Translations under genes and position numbers: made by a program | In this document: positions 1 through 5,807 of the stretch, piece after piece | Layout: every line of letters starts with the position of its first letter | Numbering within the stretch: position 1 is the stretch's first letter | Source: an uncultured Candidatus Melainabacteria bacterium | Lineage (GTDB): Bacteria > Cyanobacteriota > Vampirovibrionia > Gastranaerophilales > Gastranaerophilaceae | Length of the DNA stretch: 29,414 bases | Direction: 5' to 3' | NCBI GenBank assembly: GCA_934717895.1 | Contig: CAKUZO010000016.1 | Span: 1 to 29,414 of the forward strand | The notes under the pieces: generated by a model | Told to the model about the DNA's origin: nothing | Databases searched by the model: none | What the model saw: the letters and a program-made list of their open reading frames with translations, nothing else

Positions 1-104
1 TGGATGAATTTGTTGAAGTTTCAGAATTCCAACTTGATAATAATGATGTCAGGTTGAACAAACTTCGTCTTTTAAATTTCGATATTTCTCAAGACATTAT
101 TTAG
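1..104 (+). CDS. 3' end of an unidentified gene (partial)
   Basis: An open frame enters from the left edge (first complete codon at base 3) and stops at TAG 102-104, giving 33 residues rich in Asp, Asn and Leu (ending NFDISQDII). It has no stop in this frame and is followed after 6 bases by a gene in the same orientation, so it is probably the tail of the preceding early-operon gene. The family cannot be recognised from this fragment. Confidence 0.45.
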   Translation, partial: DEFVEVSEFQLDNNDVRLNKLRLLNFDISQDII

Positions 105-110
105 GACACT

Positions 111-308
111 GTGAACTTTTTTGAGGATAGTCCAACTGATGAAATTTGTCCATATTGTAGTACTGAAGTTGAACTTCCACCTCATAAAGGGATTTTTGAA
201 TGTCCCGAATGTGGAAAGTTGATTGTCAGTTGTTCAAAGTGTGAACCGAACAAGCACAATTGCAGTAATTGTAAATTATATCAACTTGCAGAAAAACAGG
301 AGAAATAA
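111..308 (+). CDS. small zinc-ribbon protein
   Basis: A 65-residue protein with a probable GTG start, preceded by a weak AGGA at 103-106. It has four CxxC knuckles: CPYC, CPEC, CSKC and CSNC, which fits two small zinc-binding ribbons. Such proteins commonly bind nucleic acid or protein partners, but the sequence shows no catalytic motif and no specific role is assigned. Its stop codon overlaps the ATG of the next gene (TAATG), so the two are probably translationally coupled. The CxxCKLY tail resembles the NCKLY segment of the gene at 1825, which suggests a shared small Cys module among the early genes. Confidence 0.7.
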   Translation: MNFFEDSPTDEICPYCSTEVELPPHKGIFECPECGKLIVSCSKCEPNKHNCSNCKLYQLAEKQEK

Positions 309-490
309 TGAAATTAGAATTTGAAAAGTTACAGGCCCAATATAATGCTGTAGTTTTACAAAATAAGAGTTTGCAAAAAGAATTGATAGGAAAAACGGAA
401 ATATTGAATAGCGTTGAGGTCTATGTAAACGCTTTAAAACTGTTTCCGGATATAAGAAATTCTATACTAAAAATTTTAAGAAAGAGGTGA
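308..490 (+). CDS. small coiled-coil protein
   Basis: A 60-residue protein starting on the ATG that overlaps the previous stop, with AGGAG just upstream. Residues 1-35 are Leu/Glu/Lys/Gln-rich with heptad-like spacing, consistent with a short coiled coil. The C-terminus is basic (LKILRKR). No known family is recognised. It sits inside a tight early operon and its stop overlaps the ribosome-binding region of the 19-residue peptide at 495. Confidence 0.6.
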   Translation: MKLEFEKLQAQYNAVVLQNKSLQKELIGKTEILNSVEVYVNALKLFPDIRNSILKILRKR

Positions 491-494
491 AAAA

Positions 495-554
495 ATGAAG
501 GCATTTCTGATATGGGCGGTCTTTGTATATTTGTGGATGATGTGGAGTAAATAG
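495..554 (+). CDS. 19-residue single-pass membrane peptide
   Basis: A very short frame reading MKAFLIWAVFVYLWMMWSK. It is preceded by a good Shine-Dalgarno (AGAGGTG at 484-490) at proper spacing, and followed after 10 bases by the next gene, which has its own AGGAGAG. Residues 3-18 are almost entirely hydrophobic and aromatic with Lys at both ends, so the product would be a minimal transmembrane helix. It is placed like a real gene in the operon. Function is unknown; small phage membrane peptides can act on host membrane proteins, but nothing here shows that. Confidence 0.5.
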   Translation: MKAFLIWAVFVYLWMMWSK

Positions 555-564
555 GAGAGAATAA

Positions 565-1005
565 ATGAATGATAATTTAAAATTTCGATATTACAATGAG
601 TATTCAGGAAAGTTGGTTTGTCCTGATAACTACCAAAATGTAGATGCAATATATGAATGTATCAAACAGCAAGTTTCATTTGATGAAGATATAAAGCCGT
701 TACCATTTAATCATACTGGTGACGGTCTTATTTTTTCTCAATGTATGGGCAAAAAAGATAAAAACGGCAAAGACCTATATGTTGGGGATATTGTAGAGGT
801 TCGTTATCCTTATGAATGTGGATACGAAACTGAAGAAATGACCGTTGTCTATAATGAAGATTGTTGCGCATTCGGATTCCAAAATAAAAAAGGATTTATC
901 GAATATTTGACGGATTCAGATATTCCGTACAATCCCGATGATTATGAAATTATTGGACATTGTTATCAGCCAAAAGGAAGGGAGCAGGCATGTACAGAAC
1001 TATAA
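565..1005 (+). CDS. YopX family protein, copy 1
   Basis: A 146-residue protein with the YopX-family layout: N-terminal KFRYYNEYSGKLV, central QCMGKKDKNGKDLYVGDIV, and C-terminal YEIIGHCYQ. The family is common in phage early regions, forms a small beta-rich fold, and has no agreed biochemical role. The start has AGGAGAG upstream (556-562). It is the first of three YopX paralogues here (others at 2789 and 3453) and the most diverged, with a Cys-containing insertion. Its 3' end overlaps the ATG of the frameshifted gene at 990. Confidence 0.85.
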   Translation: MNDNLKFRYYNEYSGKLVCPDNYQNVDAIYECIKQQVSFDEDIKPLPFNHTGDGLIFSQCMGKKDKNGKDLYVGDIVEVRYPYECGYETEEMTVVYNEDCCAFGFQNKKGFIEYLTDSDIPYNPDDYEIIGHCYQPKGREQACTEL

Positions 1006-1314
1006 TCCGCTGTACTAAAAAAAAACAGTGGAAAATGCTTAAACTGCAAATTCTTTAGCAAATCATATGTTGCTCATGGTCGAACTTATGGAAATTGTAA
1101 AGCTTCAGATGGAATAAAAACAGAAAATTTTAACGTTGAGGATTTTACCTGTAAAGAAAATAAAAGTTTTTCAGATTATTCAGAAGCAGAAATGCAAAGT
1201 GCTATTGATTCGGTAAATAAAGACCTTGCAAATAAAGCCCTAAAGAAATGGGCAAATAGTTATTATTGCAAGGCGGATGCAAAAGCAATTATAAAAGCGA
1301 GGAAAAAATGGTAG
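990..1314 (+). pseudogene. Cys-rich early gene interrupted at a run of nine A
   Basis: An ATG at 990 opens MYRTIIRCTKKK and runs into a stretch of nine A (1017-1025). In that frame it stops early, near 1058. In the +1 frame the sequence continues open to TAG 1312-1314 as a convincing protein: GKCLNCKFF, then NCKAS and FTCKEN, then a Lys/Ala-rich helical tail. That frame has no usable start of its own near the beginning. One fewer A would restore a protein of about 107 residues with four Cys in the same style as its neighbours. Explanations are a sequencing or assembly error at the homopolymer, a true mutation, or transcriptional slippage on the A run. No family is recognised. Confidence 0.55.
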
Positions 1315-1598
1315 AAAGATATGAAACTAACAAAGCCTTGAAGGAAGGCATAGCCTTTTTGGTATATGAATTACGCCAACAGAAAGGTCTATATAATAAT
1401 TTAGATGGAGAATGGTCAAGACTTTTCAGTAATTTTGCGAAAGTAAACTGGGATGCACAGAACTATGAAAGAAAACTGGATAAAATTAAAGAAATTATAA
1501 AAGATTGTGATAAATCAGATGTGATATTTAAACAAATTTTTGAAGTTTTGGAAGATGAAAAAGTTAATTGTACGAAAAAATCGTACATTCCAAATTAA
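1308..1598 (+). CDS. hypothetical early protein
   Basis: A 96-residue protein (MVERYETNKALKEG...). The start at 1308 is chosen over the in-frame ATG at 1266 because GCGAGGA lies just before it and because the 1266 start would overlap the preceding Cys-rich frame by 49 bases. It is charged and helical, with an amphipathic KLDKIKEIIKDC segment. The family is not recognised. The last codons lie in a small perfect stem-loop (1569-1587). Confidence 0.65.
   Translation: MVERYETNKALKEGIAFLVYELRQQKGLYNNLDGEWSRLFSNFAKVNWDAQNYERKLDKIKEIIKDCDKSDVIFKQIFEVLEDEKVNCTKKSYIPN
1569..1587 (+). other. small perfect stem-loop at gene end
   Basis: TGTACGA, five A, then TCGTACA form a 7-bp perfect inverted repeat inside the last codons of the gene ending at 1598. 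No T-tract follows, so an intrinsic terminator is unlikely. It may protect the mRNA end or be a processing site. Confidence 0.4.
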
Positions 1599-1616
1599 AT
1601 TAGGAGAAATTAAAAG

Positions 1617-1835
1617 ATGAAAATAAATTCTGATATTGAGCATGAATCGGCTCAAAAAGAAATCAATAGACTTTGCACCGAAAATTCAAGATTACAAAAC
1701 CTATTTGATGAAATTGACCTTATTGTAGAAGGAAATCTTTGCGATGACGATTGCGATTTTTGCCCTACAAATTGTGAATGCGATTGGAGGAAGATTCAAG
1801 ATATTACAAAAAAGAGGATGGAAAATGACAGATAA
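1617..1835 (+). CDS. Cys-rich coiled-coil early protein
   Basis: A 72-residue protein with TAGGAGA upstream. Residues 8-35 look like a coiled coil (EINRLCTENSRLQNLFDEI). The C-terminal half has a dense acidic Cys cluster, CDDDCDFCPTNCEC, which could hold a metal. The 3' end overlaps the next gene by 11 bases. The function is unknown. The architecture (helix plus Cys cluster) recurs in the gene at 1825. Confidence 0.65.
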   Translation: MKINSDIEHESAQKEINRLCTENSRLQNLFDEIDLIVEGNLCDDDCDFCPTNCECDWRKIQDITKKRMENDR

Positions 1836-2271
1836 AATAATTATTAAAAATGCACACTGTGTATATTTTGAGGGACAAACTGGATTGTGCAAAGCAAAAG
1901 AATTTACAAAATGTAATCCAGTGAATTGCAAATTATATACAATAGATGAATTATCGACAATACTTGGTTTGCAAAATAGAAATGCAAAACTAGAACAAGA
2001 ATGCGAAGAGCTGAAGAAACAATTACAAAATCCCGAAGTTGCTGTTGCACTAACTGATGTACGAACTGGCGAAAGAGAAGTTTGGCGAAAATTGGGAAGT
2101 AAGGCTCAAAAATACAAAAAAGCACTTGAAGAAATCGAAAGCCTTTGTAAAAACGAAGCTTGTGCTCCTTGTAAAGAGCTGGAAGAAAACGACCATTGCG
2201 ACGAGTGTCATGGCAAGATAATATTAGACATCATCAACAAAACAAAGGAAGAGAATCAATGCGAACAATAG
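1825..2271 (+). CDS. coiled-coil/Cys-cluster early protein
   Basis: A 148-residue protein starting at MTDKIIIKN, chosen over upstream in-frame ATGs because GAGGATGG lies just before 1825 and the overlap with the previous gene stays short. The N-terminus carries CVYF, GLCKAK and KCNPVNCKLY. The middle is a coiled coil (NAKLEQECEELKKQL), followed by a helical KYKKALEEIESLC stretch and a second Cys group ending HCDECHGKIILDIINK. This pattern is familiar in gut-phage early genes, but no function is known. Confidence 0.7.
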   Translation: MTDKIIIKNAHCVYFEGQTGLCKAKEFTKCNPVNCKLYTIDELSTILGLQNRNAKLEQECEELKKQLQNPEVAVALTDVRTGEREVWRKLGSKAQKYKKALEEIESLCKNEACAPCKELEENDHCDECHGKIILDIINKTKEENQCEQ

Positions 2272-2471
2272 AAGAAATCAAAAAACAAATAAATTCTGGC
2301 AAAAAATGTAAAAAAGACTGTTTTTCTCATAAATTTATAATACATAATTTTTGTATTCTATGCAAAGCGTTTAAAGATAGTCCATATCATCAAGAATTTT
2401 TAAAAGATAAAACTGATGAAGAAATTGCTTTTGAAATACAAGAATTTGAAAAGGAGCTGGATGATGATTAA
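2259..2471 (+). CDS. small Cys-containing early protein
   Basis: A 70-residue protein starting MRTIEEIKKQINSGKK. The start is fixed by AAAGGAAGAG upstream and overlaps the previous gene by 13 bases. It contains KKCKKDCF and FCILCK, a possible metal-binding Cys quartet, followed by an acidic helical tail. The 3' end overlaps the next gene. No known family is recognised. Confidence 0.65.
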   Translation: MRTIEEIKKQINSGKKCKKDCFSHKFIIHNFCILCKAFKDSPYHQEFLKDKTDEEIAFEIQEFEKELDDD

Positions 2472-2796
2472 AAATACTGAATTTGAAAATTTGATAAATA
2501 CATTACCTGTAAGAATACAACGGAAAGAAGAAGTTCAATGTTCGTGTGGGGCAATACATACTGAAACCGTTGGATATCAACTGAAATTAGATATAGATAG
2601 ACACTATAGCGGTGACCACAATCAATTTATTAGACCAATATATAGATTATATTATGAATGTTCTAAATATATTTTAAGGGGACAATATATAGGATACACA
2701 GGCGGTTTAGGCTTTTGCACTATTAAAGATGCCTATGATTATTTATTACGACATTTGAAACAAGAAGGAATTGAACTGGAGGTAAATAATGGATGA
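2461..2796 (+). CDS. hypothetical early protein with CSCG motif
   Basis: A 111-residue protein starting MMIKNTEFENL (ATG at 2461 or 2464), with AAGGAGC at 2451-2457. It contains a VQCSCGAIH element and an aromatic-rich C-terminal half (RLYYECSKYILRGQYIGYTGG). The family is not recognised. It overlaps both neighbours by 8-11 bases, as expected for a coupled operon. Confidence 0.65.
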   Translation: MMIKNTEFENLINTLPVRIQRKEEVQCSCGAIHTETVGYQLKLDIDRHYSGDHNQFIRPIYRLYYECSKYILRGQYIGYTGGLGFCTIKDAYDYLLRHLKQEGIELEVNNG

Positions 2797-3265
2797 TATT
2801 CAATTCAAATTTTGGGATGAAGAGAACAAGGTTATGATACCTTGGGACTGTGTTTGTCAAACCGCTTTTAATCGTATCAGAACTAAGGGTAATGAAATTC
2901 AGCGTTATGGGTTAATGTATTATTTATTTACAACTCCTGAAAAATTTATTCCTTTACAATTTACGGGAAAAAAGGATATTAAACAAAAACCTATTCATAG
3001 GGGAGATATATTACGGTCTGATGATTATCCTTTTATGAGCCATGGGCAGGATAATTATTACGCTGAAGTCTGTTGGGATGATGAATCTGCAAGTTATTTT
3101 TATTATACCTTTAAAAATCCTAAATTTAATGATGTTAGTGGTATTAGTACAGGAAATACTGGTGATTTAAGTGAATATGCTTGGGAAGTTATCGGCAATA
3201 TCTATGAAAATCCTGAATTATTGGAAGTTACAAACAAAATAAAGGAGGACAAGGAATGGAAATAA
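2789..3265 (+). CDS. YopX family protein, copy 2
   Basis: A 158-residue YopX-family protein: N-terminal QFKFWDEENKVMIPW, central LQFTGKKDIKQKPIHRGDIL, C-terminal WEVIGNIYENPELLE. GGAGG precedes the start. Its last 12 or so residues match copy 3 (3453-3935) almost exactly at both protein and DNA level, showing recent duplication or gene conversion of the 3' end. The molecular role of YopX proteins is unknown. Confidence 0.88.
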   Translation: MDDIQFKFWDEENKVMIPWDCVCQTAFNRIRTKGNEIQRYGLMYYLFTTPEKFIPLQFTGKKDIKQKPIHRGDILRSDDYPFMSHGQDNYYAEVCWDDESASYFYYTFKNPKFNDVSGISTGNTGDLSEYAWEVIGNIYENPELLEVTNKIKEDKEWK

Positions 3266-3438
3266 TTTTAACAAATGATGATAATGGTGAAGTTATAATA
3301 AATTGTAGCGATATTAGCATGATTAGACCTATGCATGGCTGTGAAAATAAAACAGTTATCTTTTTTACTCGTGGTGGAATGTTAGAAATCAATGAATCTT
3401 TTAGAAATGTAGTAGCAAAATTGCAGGATTCGGAATAA
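3256..3438 (+). CDS. small beta-rich protein, weakly FlbD-like
   Basis: A 60-residue protein (MEIILTNDDNGEVIINCSDI...), with AAAGGAGGACAAGGA before the ATG and a 10-base overlap with the YopX gene. The pattern of a short beta strand, NG turn, I..I.P, a second strand (KTVIFFTRGG) and a terminal helix (NESFRNVVAKL) resembles small FlbD-type single-domain regulators. That resemblance is by eye only. It may be a regulator or an unrelated small beta protein. Confidence 0.65.
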   Translation: MEIILTNDDNGEVIINCSDISMIRPMHGCENKTVIFFTRGGMLEINESFRNVVAKLQDSE

Positions 3439-3452
3439 TTGAGGTAAATATA

Positions 3453-3935
3453 ATGCAAGATAGATATAAGTTTAAAATATGGGATAAAACTGAAAAAAAG
3501 TTTTTACCGTTGGATTCTAAAACCGAGAATACAGATTCTTGGATAAGTATTGATAATACTGGGGTTTATTTAGTTGAAAGAGATAATGCACGAGATGTAG
3601 CTTTTTTCACAGATATTACTGAGGATGTAATTATTTTGCAATGCACAGGATTAAGAGATAAAAATGGCAAAGAAATTTGTGACGGTGATATTTTAAATCT
3701 TTATGTCAGTTCTAAAAAACTTTATAGGTATCAAGTTAAATACGAAATAGGAAGTTTTATGTTGGTATCACAAGATGAAATATTTGACTTCCCAAATGTA
3801 TGGAATAGTAACGTGTATCCATTATCTCAACTTTATTTTGAATATCAAAATGAGGAAAATTATATAGAACAATGTGAAGTTGTTGGCAATATCTATGAAA
3901 ATCCCGAACTATTGGAGGTTGGAATACTGGCATGA
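3453..3935 (+). CDS. YopX family protein, copy 3
   Basis: A 160-residue YopX protein with the most canonical motifs of the three: YKFKIWDKTEKKFLPL, LQCTGLRDKNGKEICDGDIL and CEVVGNIYENPELLEV. TTGAGG lies about ten bases before the ATG. It is a close relative of copy 2. The long acidic and aromatic middle differs between the copies while the ends are conserved, which suggests the centre carries the specificity. Confidence 0.88.
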   Translation: MQDRYKFKIWDKTEKKFLPLDSKTENTDSWISIDNTGVYLVERDNARDVAFFTDITEDVIILQCTGLRDKNGKEICDGDILNLYVSSKKLYRYQVKYEIGSFMLVSQDEIFDFPNVWNSNVYPLSQLYFEYQNEENYIEQCEVVGNIYENPELLEVGILA

Positions 3936-4108
3936 AAAGATTTGATGCAACCATAGAATTTAATGTTCCTGAAGATATAACAAGGGATGAATTTGAAGAG
4001 TGGTTAAAATACAAAATACTTGGTTGGGGCGGTTGTTCTTGCAACAATCCTCTGATAGATAAAAATAACAATGAATTATCTTCTAATTACAGCATTAGAG
4101 AATGGTAA
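3932..4108 (+). CDS. hypothetical 58-residue early protein
   Basis: A frame starting MKRFDATIEFNVPEDI and ending SSNYSIREW before TAA 4106-4108. It overlaps the YopX gene by 4 bases (ATGA-type overlap) and the next frame begins at once. GGAGG lies upstream at 3914-3918, a little far. The DATIEFNVPEDITRDEFEEWL segment looks like a beta strand plus helix, as in small phage proteins that recognise a partner. It carries a GCSC pair. The function is unknown. Confidence 0.6.
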   Translation: MKRFDATIEFNVPEDITRDEFEEWLKYKILGWGGCSCNNPLIDKNNNELSSNYSIREW

Positions 4109-4125
4109 ACAGAAACGGAGGGCTT

Positions 4126-4551
4126 ATGAGTGGTTTTGATTATGAAGAGCCGCCAAAATATAAAATTTTGAATATAATGCCATTGATTCAAAACAATAAA
4201 CGAAAAGAATGCAACTGCAAAAATAGGACCTTTGAAGTTGATTCGATAAACAGACTTGTATATTGCAGAAAATGTGGTCAGGTTGTTGATGCGTTTGAGG
4301 CGATTGAAGAATTATTGAAAAACGATTCAATGTTTGAACAACATTTATCAGGCCAATACGAATATGCAAAGGAATTAACTGCGTGGTTTCACAATCACAA
4401 AGAACCTATTGCTTTAAAAGAAATGTTATCGTACTACAGACGAGGTTTATACCCATATTGTCCGGCATGTGGAAAGATGATAGATTTATCGAATATAAAA
4501 ATGTGGGGAAACAAAGAATTTTTAAACAGACCCAAAACTCCAGAACCGTGA
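4126..4551 (+). CDS. zinc-ribbon protein, end of early operon
   Basis: A 141-residue protein starting MSGFDYEEPP, chosen because GGAGGG lies 5 bases upstream. There are two metal-binding clusters: CNC with YCRKCGQVVDAF (about residues 30-55), and PYCPACGKMI near residue 115. The first resembles the ribbons of transcription-factor or primase type, but no further domain is visible. It is the last gene of the early block. Its TGA stop lies inside the left arm of the terminator hairpin. Confidence 0.7.
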   Translation: MSGFDYEEPPKYKILNIMPLIQNNKRKECNCKNRTFEVDSINRLVYCRKCGQVVDAFEAIEELLKNDSMFEQHLSGQYEYAKELTAWFHNHKEPIALKEMLSYYRRGLYPYCPACGKMIDLSNIKMWGNKEFLNRPKTPEP

Positions 4552-4568
4552 CAAACTGTCACGGTTTT
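4544..4568 (+). terminator. intrinsic terminator after early operon
   Basis: AACCGTGACA, loop AAC, TGTCACGGTT: a perfect 10-bp stem with a 3-base loop, followed by a short T-containing tail. The stop codon of the preceding gene is inside the left arm. The tail is weak, so termination may be partial. Confidence 0.75.
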
Positions 4569-4625
4569 AAATTAGTCAGATAAAAAGGTTTGACAAGTAC
4601 AAACAAAAGCAGAAAGGATAAAAAG

Positions 4626-5375
4626 ATGAAAGAAGTACAAGTTGTTGAGCCTATTAGGAATAAGGAAGATATAAATAAGATTTTAGGTTGGTTTCATGAT
4701 AACTATCCTAAATATGAGGTGATTTTTTCACTTGGGATTTATAGTGGACTGCGCGTATCGGATATTTTGAAATTAAAAATAGAAGATGTTACAGATACCG
4801 ATTTTGTAAGGATCAGGGAACAAAAAACAAATAAATATAAGATGTTTCCATTAAGTCCAATGATTAAAAAACTTTTATCTCGATATTGTAACGGCAGGTC
4901 ATTGGCTGAGCCGTTATTTTTAGGGAATAAAGGACAAAAACTGGACCGTTCGCAGGTTTATAGAATGATAAATCGTGCTTGCTGCGAACTTGGAATCAAA
5001 GGAAATTTTGGAACTCACACAATGAGAAAAACATTTGGATATCATCATTACAAAAAATTCCGTGATGTTGCAATTCTGCAAGCAATCTTCAATCATTCAT
5101 CACCTGAAGTTACAAAACGATATATTGGTATTACGCAAGATGAAATCAATAACAGTTATTTATCTATAAATTACGATGAAGAGGATGAAGGGACACAATT
5201 ACTGAATAAATACAATTTTTATGATGTTGCTTTTGAAAAATCAAATATTAAACAGAATATCTATTCAGCGGATACTGCTGAAAAAATTGTAAAATATCTG
5301 AGAAATTATATTGAAATGGGTTCAGGACGTCATAGGGATTTTGCAATAGATTTATTAGATGTTGCATGCAAATAA
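4626..5375 (+). CDS. tyrosine recombinase lacking N-terminal core-binding domain
   Basis: A 249-residue protein, start chosen at MKEVQVVEP because AAAGGATAAAAAG precedes it. The alternative TTG at 4590 has no ribosome site. Catalytic-domain residues are visible: Arg43 in SGLRVSDIL, Lys in KTNKYKM (about 67-72), His131 and Arg134 in HTMRKTFGYH, His157 in FNHSSPEV, and nucleophile Tyr166 in TKRYIGI. The catalytic domain begins almost at residue 10, so the SAM-like arm and core-binding domains of standard integrases are missing, and about 80 extra residues follow Tyr166. It may be the integrase, a resolvase, or an enzyme acting on other sites such as the fibre array. The mid-genome location between early and late genes is unusual for an integrase. 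Confidence 0.9.
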   Translation: MKEVQVVEPIRNKEDINKILGWFHDNYPKYEVIFSLGIYSGLRVSDILKLKIEDVTDTDFVRIREQKTNKYKMFPLSPMIKKLLSRYCNGRSLAEPLFLGNKGQKLDRSQVYRMINRACCELGIKGNFGTHTMRKTFGYHHYKKFRDVAILQAIFNHSSPEVTKRYIGITQDEINNSYLSINYDEEDEGTQLLNKYNFYDVAFEKSNIKQNIYSADTAEKIVKYLRNYIEMGSGRHRDFAIDLLDVACK

Positions 5376-5402
5376 ATCATATTGCTTTTTTAATCCTTAT
5401 GG

Positions 5403-5431
5403 TTGAAAAAATGTTTAATATAGTTTATAAT
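5403..5431 (+). promoter_or_regulatory. near-consensus sigma70 promoter for antisense RNA
   Basis: TTGAAA at 5403-5408, a spacer of exactly 17 bases, then TATAAT at 5426-5431. The expected start is near 5438, at the foot of the large hairpin. No protein start follows, so the transcript is predicted to be a short non-coding RNA. Confidence 0.7.
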
Positions 5432-5435
5432 AAAA

Positions 5436-5493
5436 ATATAAGGGAGTTGACTAAACTCCACTGAAGTTTAGCCAACTTATCGTTCCCTTATAT
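5436..5493 (-). terminator. large hairpin; terminator of the - strand peptide mRNA
   Basis: Outer arms ATATAAGGGA (5436-5445) and TCCCTTATAT (5484-5493) pair perfectly. Inner arms 5446-5457 and 5465-5476 pair at 11 of 12 positions around loop CCACTGA. A 7-base bulge (5477-5483) lies on one side. Read on the - strand it is followed by TTTTTATT, a typical intrinsic terminator tail just after the peptide stop at 5488. On the + strand it is the 5' structure of the antisense RNA. Confidence 0.6.
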
Positions 5494-5548
5494 GAATCTA
5501 GAAATAATTTGTAAAAGGTGTCCTACTACGAATAGGGCATCTTTTATT
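5438..5548 (+). ncRNA. candidate antisense RNA (type I antitoxin)
   Basis: The promoter at 5403-5431 and the intrinsic terminator at 5513-5545 delimit a + strand RNA of about 110 nt with no good reading frame. Its 5' part folds into a long stem (22-nt left arm 5436-5457 against 5465-5476 and 5484-5493). It is perfectly complementary to most of the 24-codon hydrophobic peptide gene on the - strand (5488-5562). Promoter, structured body, terminator and antisense overlap with a tiny membrane peptide match the layout of type I toxin-antitoxin loci. This is inferred from sequence only. Confidence 0.5.
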
Positions 5549-5562
5549 ATTCTTCGTTTCAT
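5488..5562 (-). CDS. 24-residue hydrophobic peptide, candidate type I toxin
   Basis: A - strand ATG at 5562-5560 is preceded by a very strong Shine-Dalgarno, AAAGGAGGT, 7 bases away. The peptide begins MKRRIIKDALFVV and ends LLQIISRFI: a basic N-terminus plus one hydrophobic helix, the usual form of type I toxins. The leader contains ACCTCC (complement of 5613-5618), which can pair with the GGAGGT of the ribosome site (complement of 5569-5574), suggesting a self-blocked translation start. It is the only supported - strand gene outside the fibre array. It could instead be a small regulatory membrane peptide. The family is not recognised. Confidence 0.5.
   Translation of the reverse strand: MKRRIIKDALFVVGHLLQIISRFI
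5513..5545 (+). terminator. intrinsic terminator of antisense RNA
   Basis: AAAAGGTGTCCTA (5513-5525) and TAGGGCATCTTTT (5533-5545) form a 13-bp stem including two G-U pairs around loop CTACGAA, ending in TTTTATTATT. It lies inside the peptide coding sequence on the other strand. Confidence 0.65.
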
Positions 5563-5662
5563 ATTTTCACCTCCTTTCACCCTTAAACTCGTTCTGTTTG
5601 TGATGGTGCTTGGGAGGTATTGGAACTACCCTTATATTTTGTTTTCAAAGTTCTATGGGTTT

Positions 5663-5670
5663 ATATTACC
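5663..5670 (-). promoter_or_regulatory. possible extended -10 promoter of the peptide gene
   Basis: On the - strand TGGTAATAT (a TG, one base, then TAATAT, with the hexamer at 5668-5663) resembles an extended -10 element. No good -35 is seen 16-18 bases upstream. It would give a leader of about 90 nt carrying the ACCTCC anti-Shine-Dalgarno. Tentative. Confidence 0.3.
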
Positions 5671-5807
5671 ATAAAAGTATATTAAGATATATTAAGAAAA
5701 AGCACATTGATTTTTCTAATACTTTTGGACTATTTTTAAGAGAAAATTTTGAACAAAAATTTTTAACAAAATCGCTATAACTTAGCAATAATTTATATCT
5801 TATGGGG

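Larger units (their letters stand above)
5433..5640. repeat. 12-bp inverted repeat flanking the toxin-like locus
   Basis: AAAATATAAGGG (5433-5444) and its exact inverse CCCTTATATTTT (5629-5640) bracket the peptide/antisense locus. A third partial inverse copy, CCCTTATAT, lies at 5485-5493. One outer copy sits at the antisense RNA start point and the other lies in the presumed leader of the peptide mRNA. It could be a shared operator or a structural repeat. Confidence 0.5.

Noticed and set aside
4590..4625. TTG start for the tyrosine recombinase, or a promoter based on TTGACA at 4590
   Set aside because: There is no ribosome site before the TTG, and no -10 hexamer at 16-18 bases from TTGACA. 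The ATG at 4626 has AAAGGA.
5492..5674. + strand open frame of 60 codons in the regulatory interval
   Set aside because: It has no ribosome site, lies over the antisense terminator and the - strand Shine-Dalgarno, and its composition is that of translated non-coding DNA.
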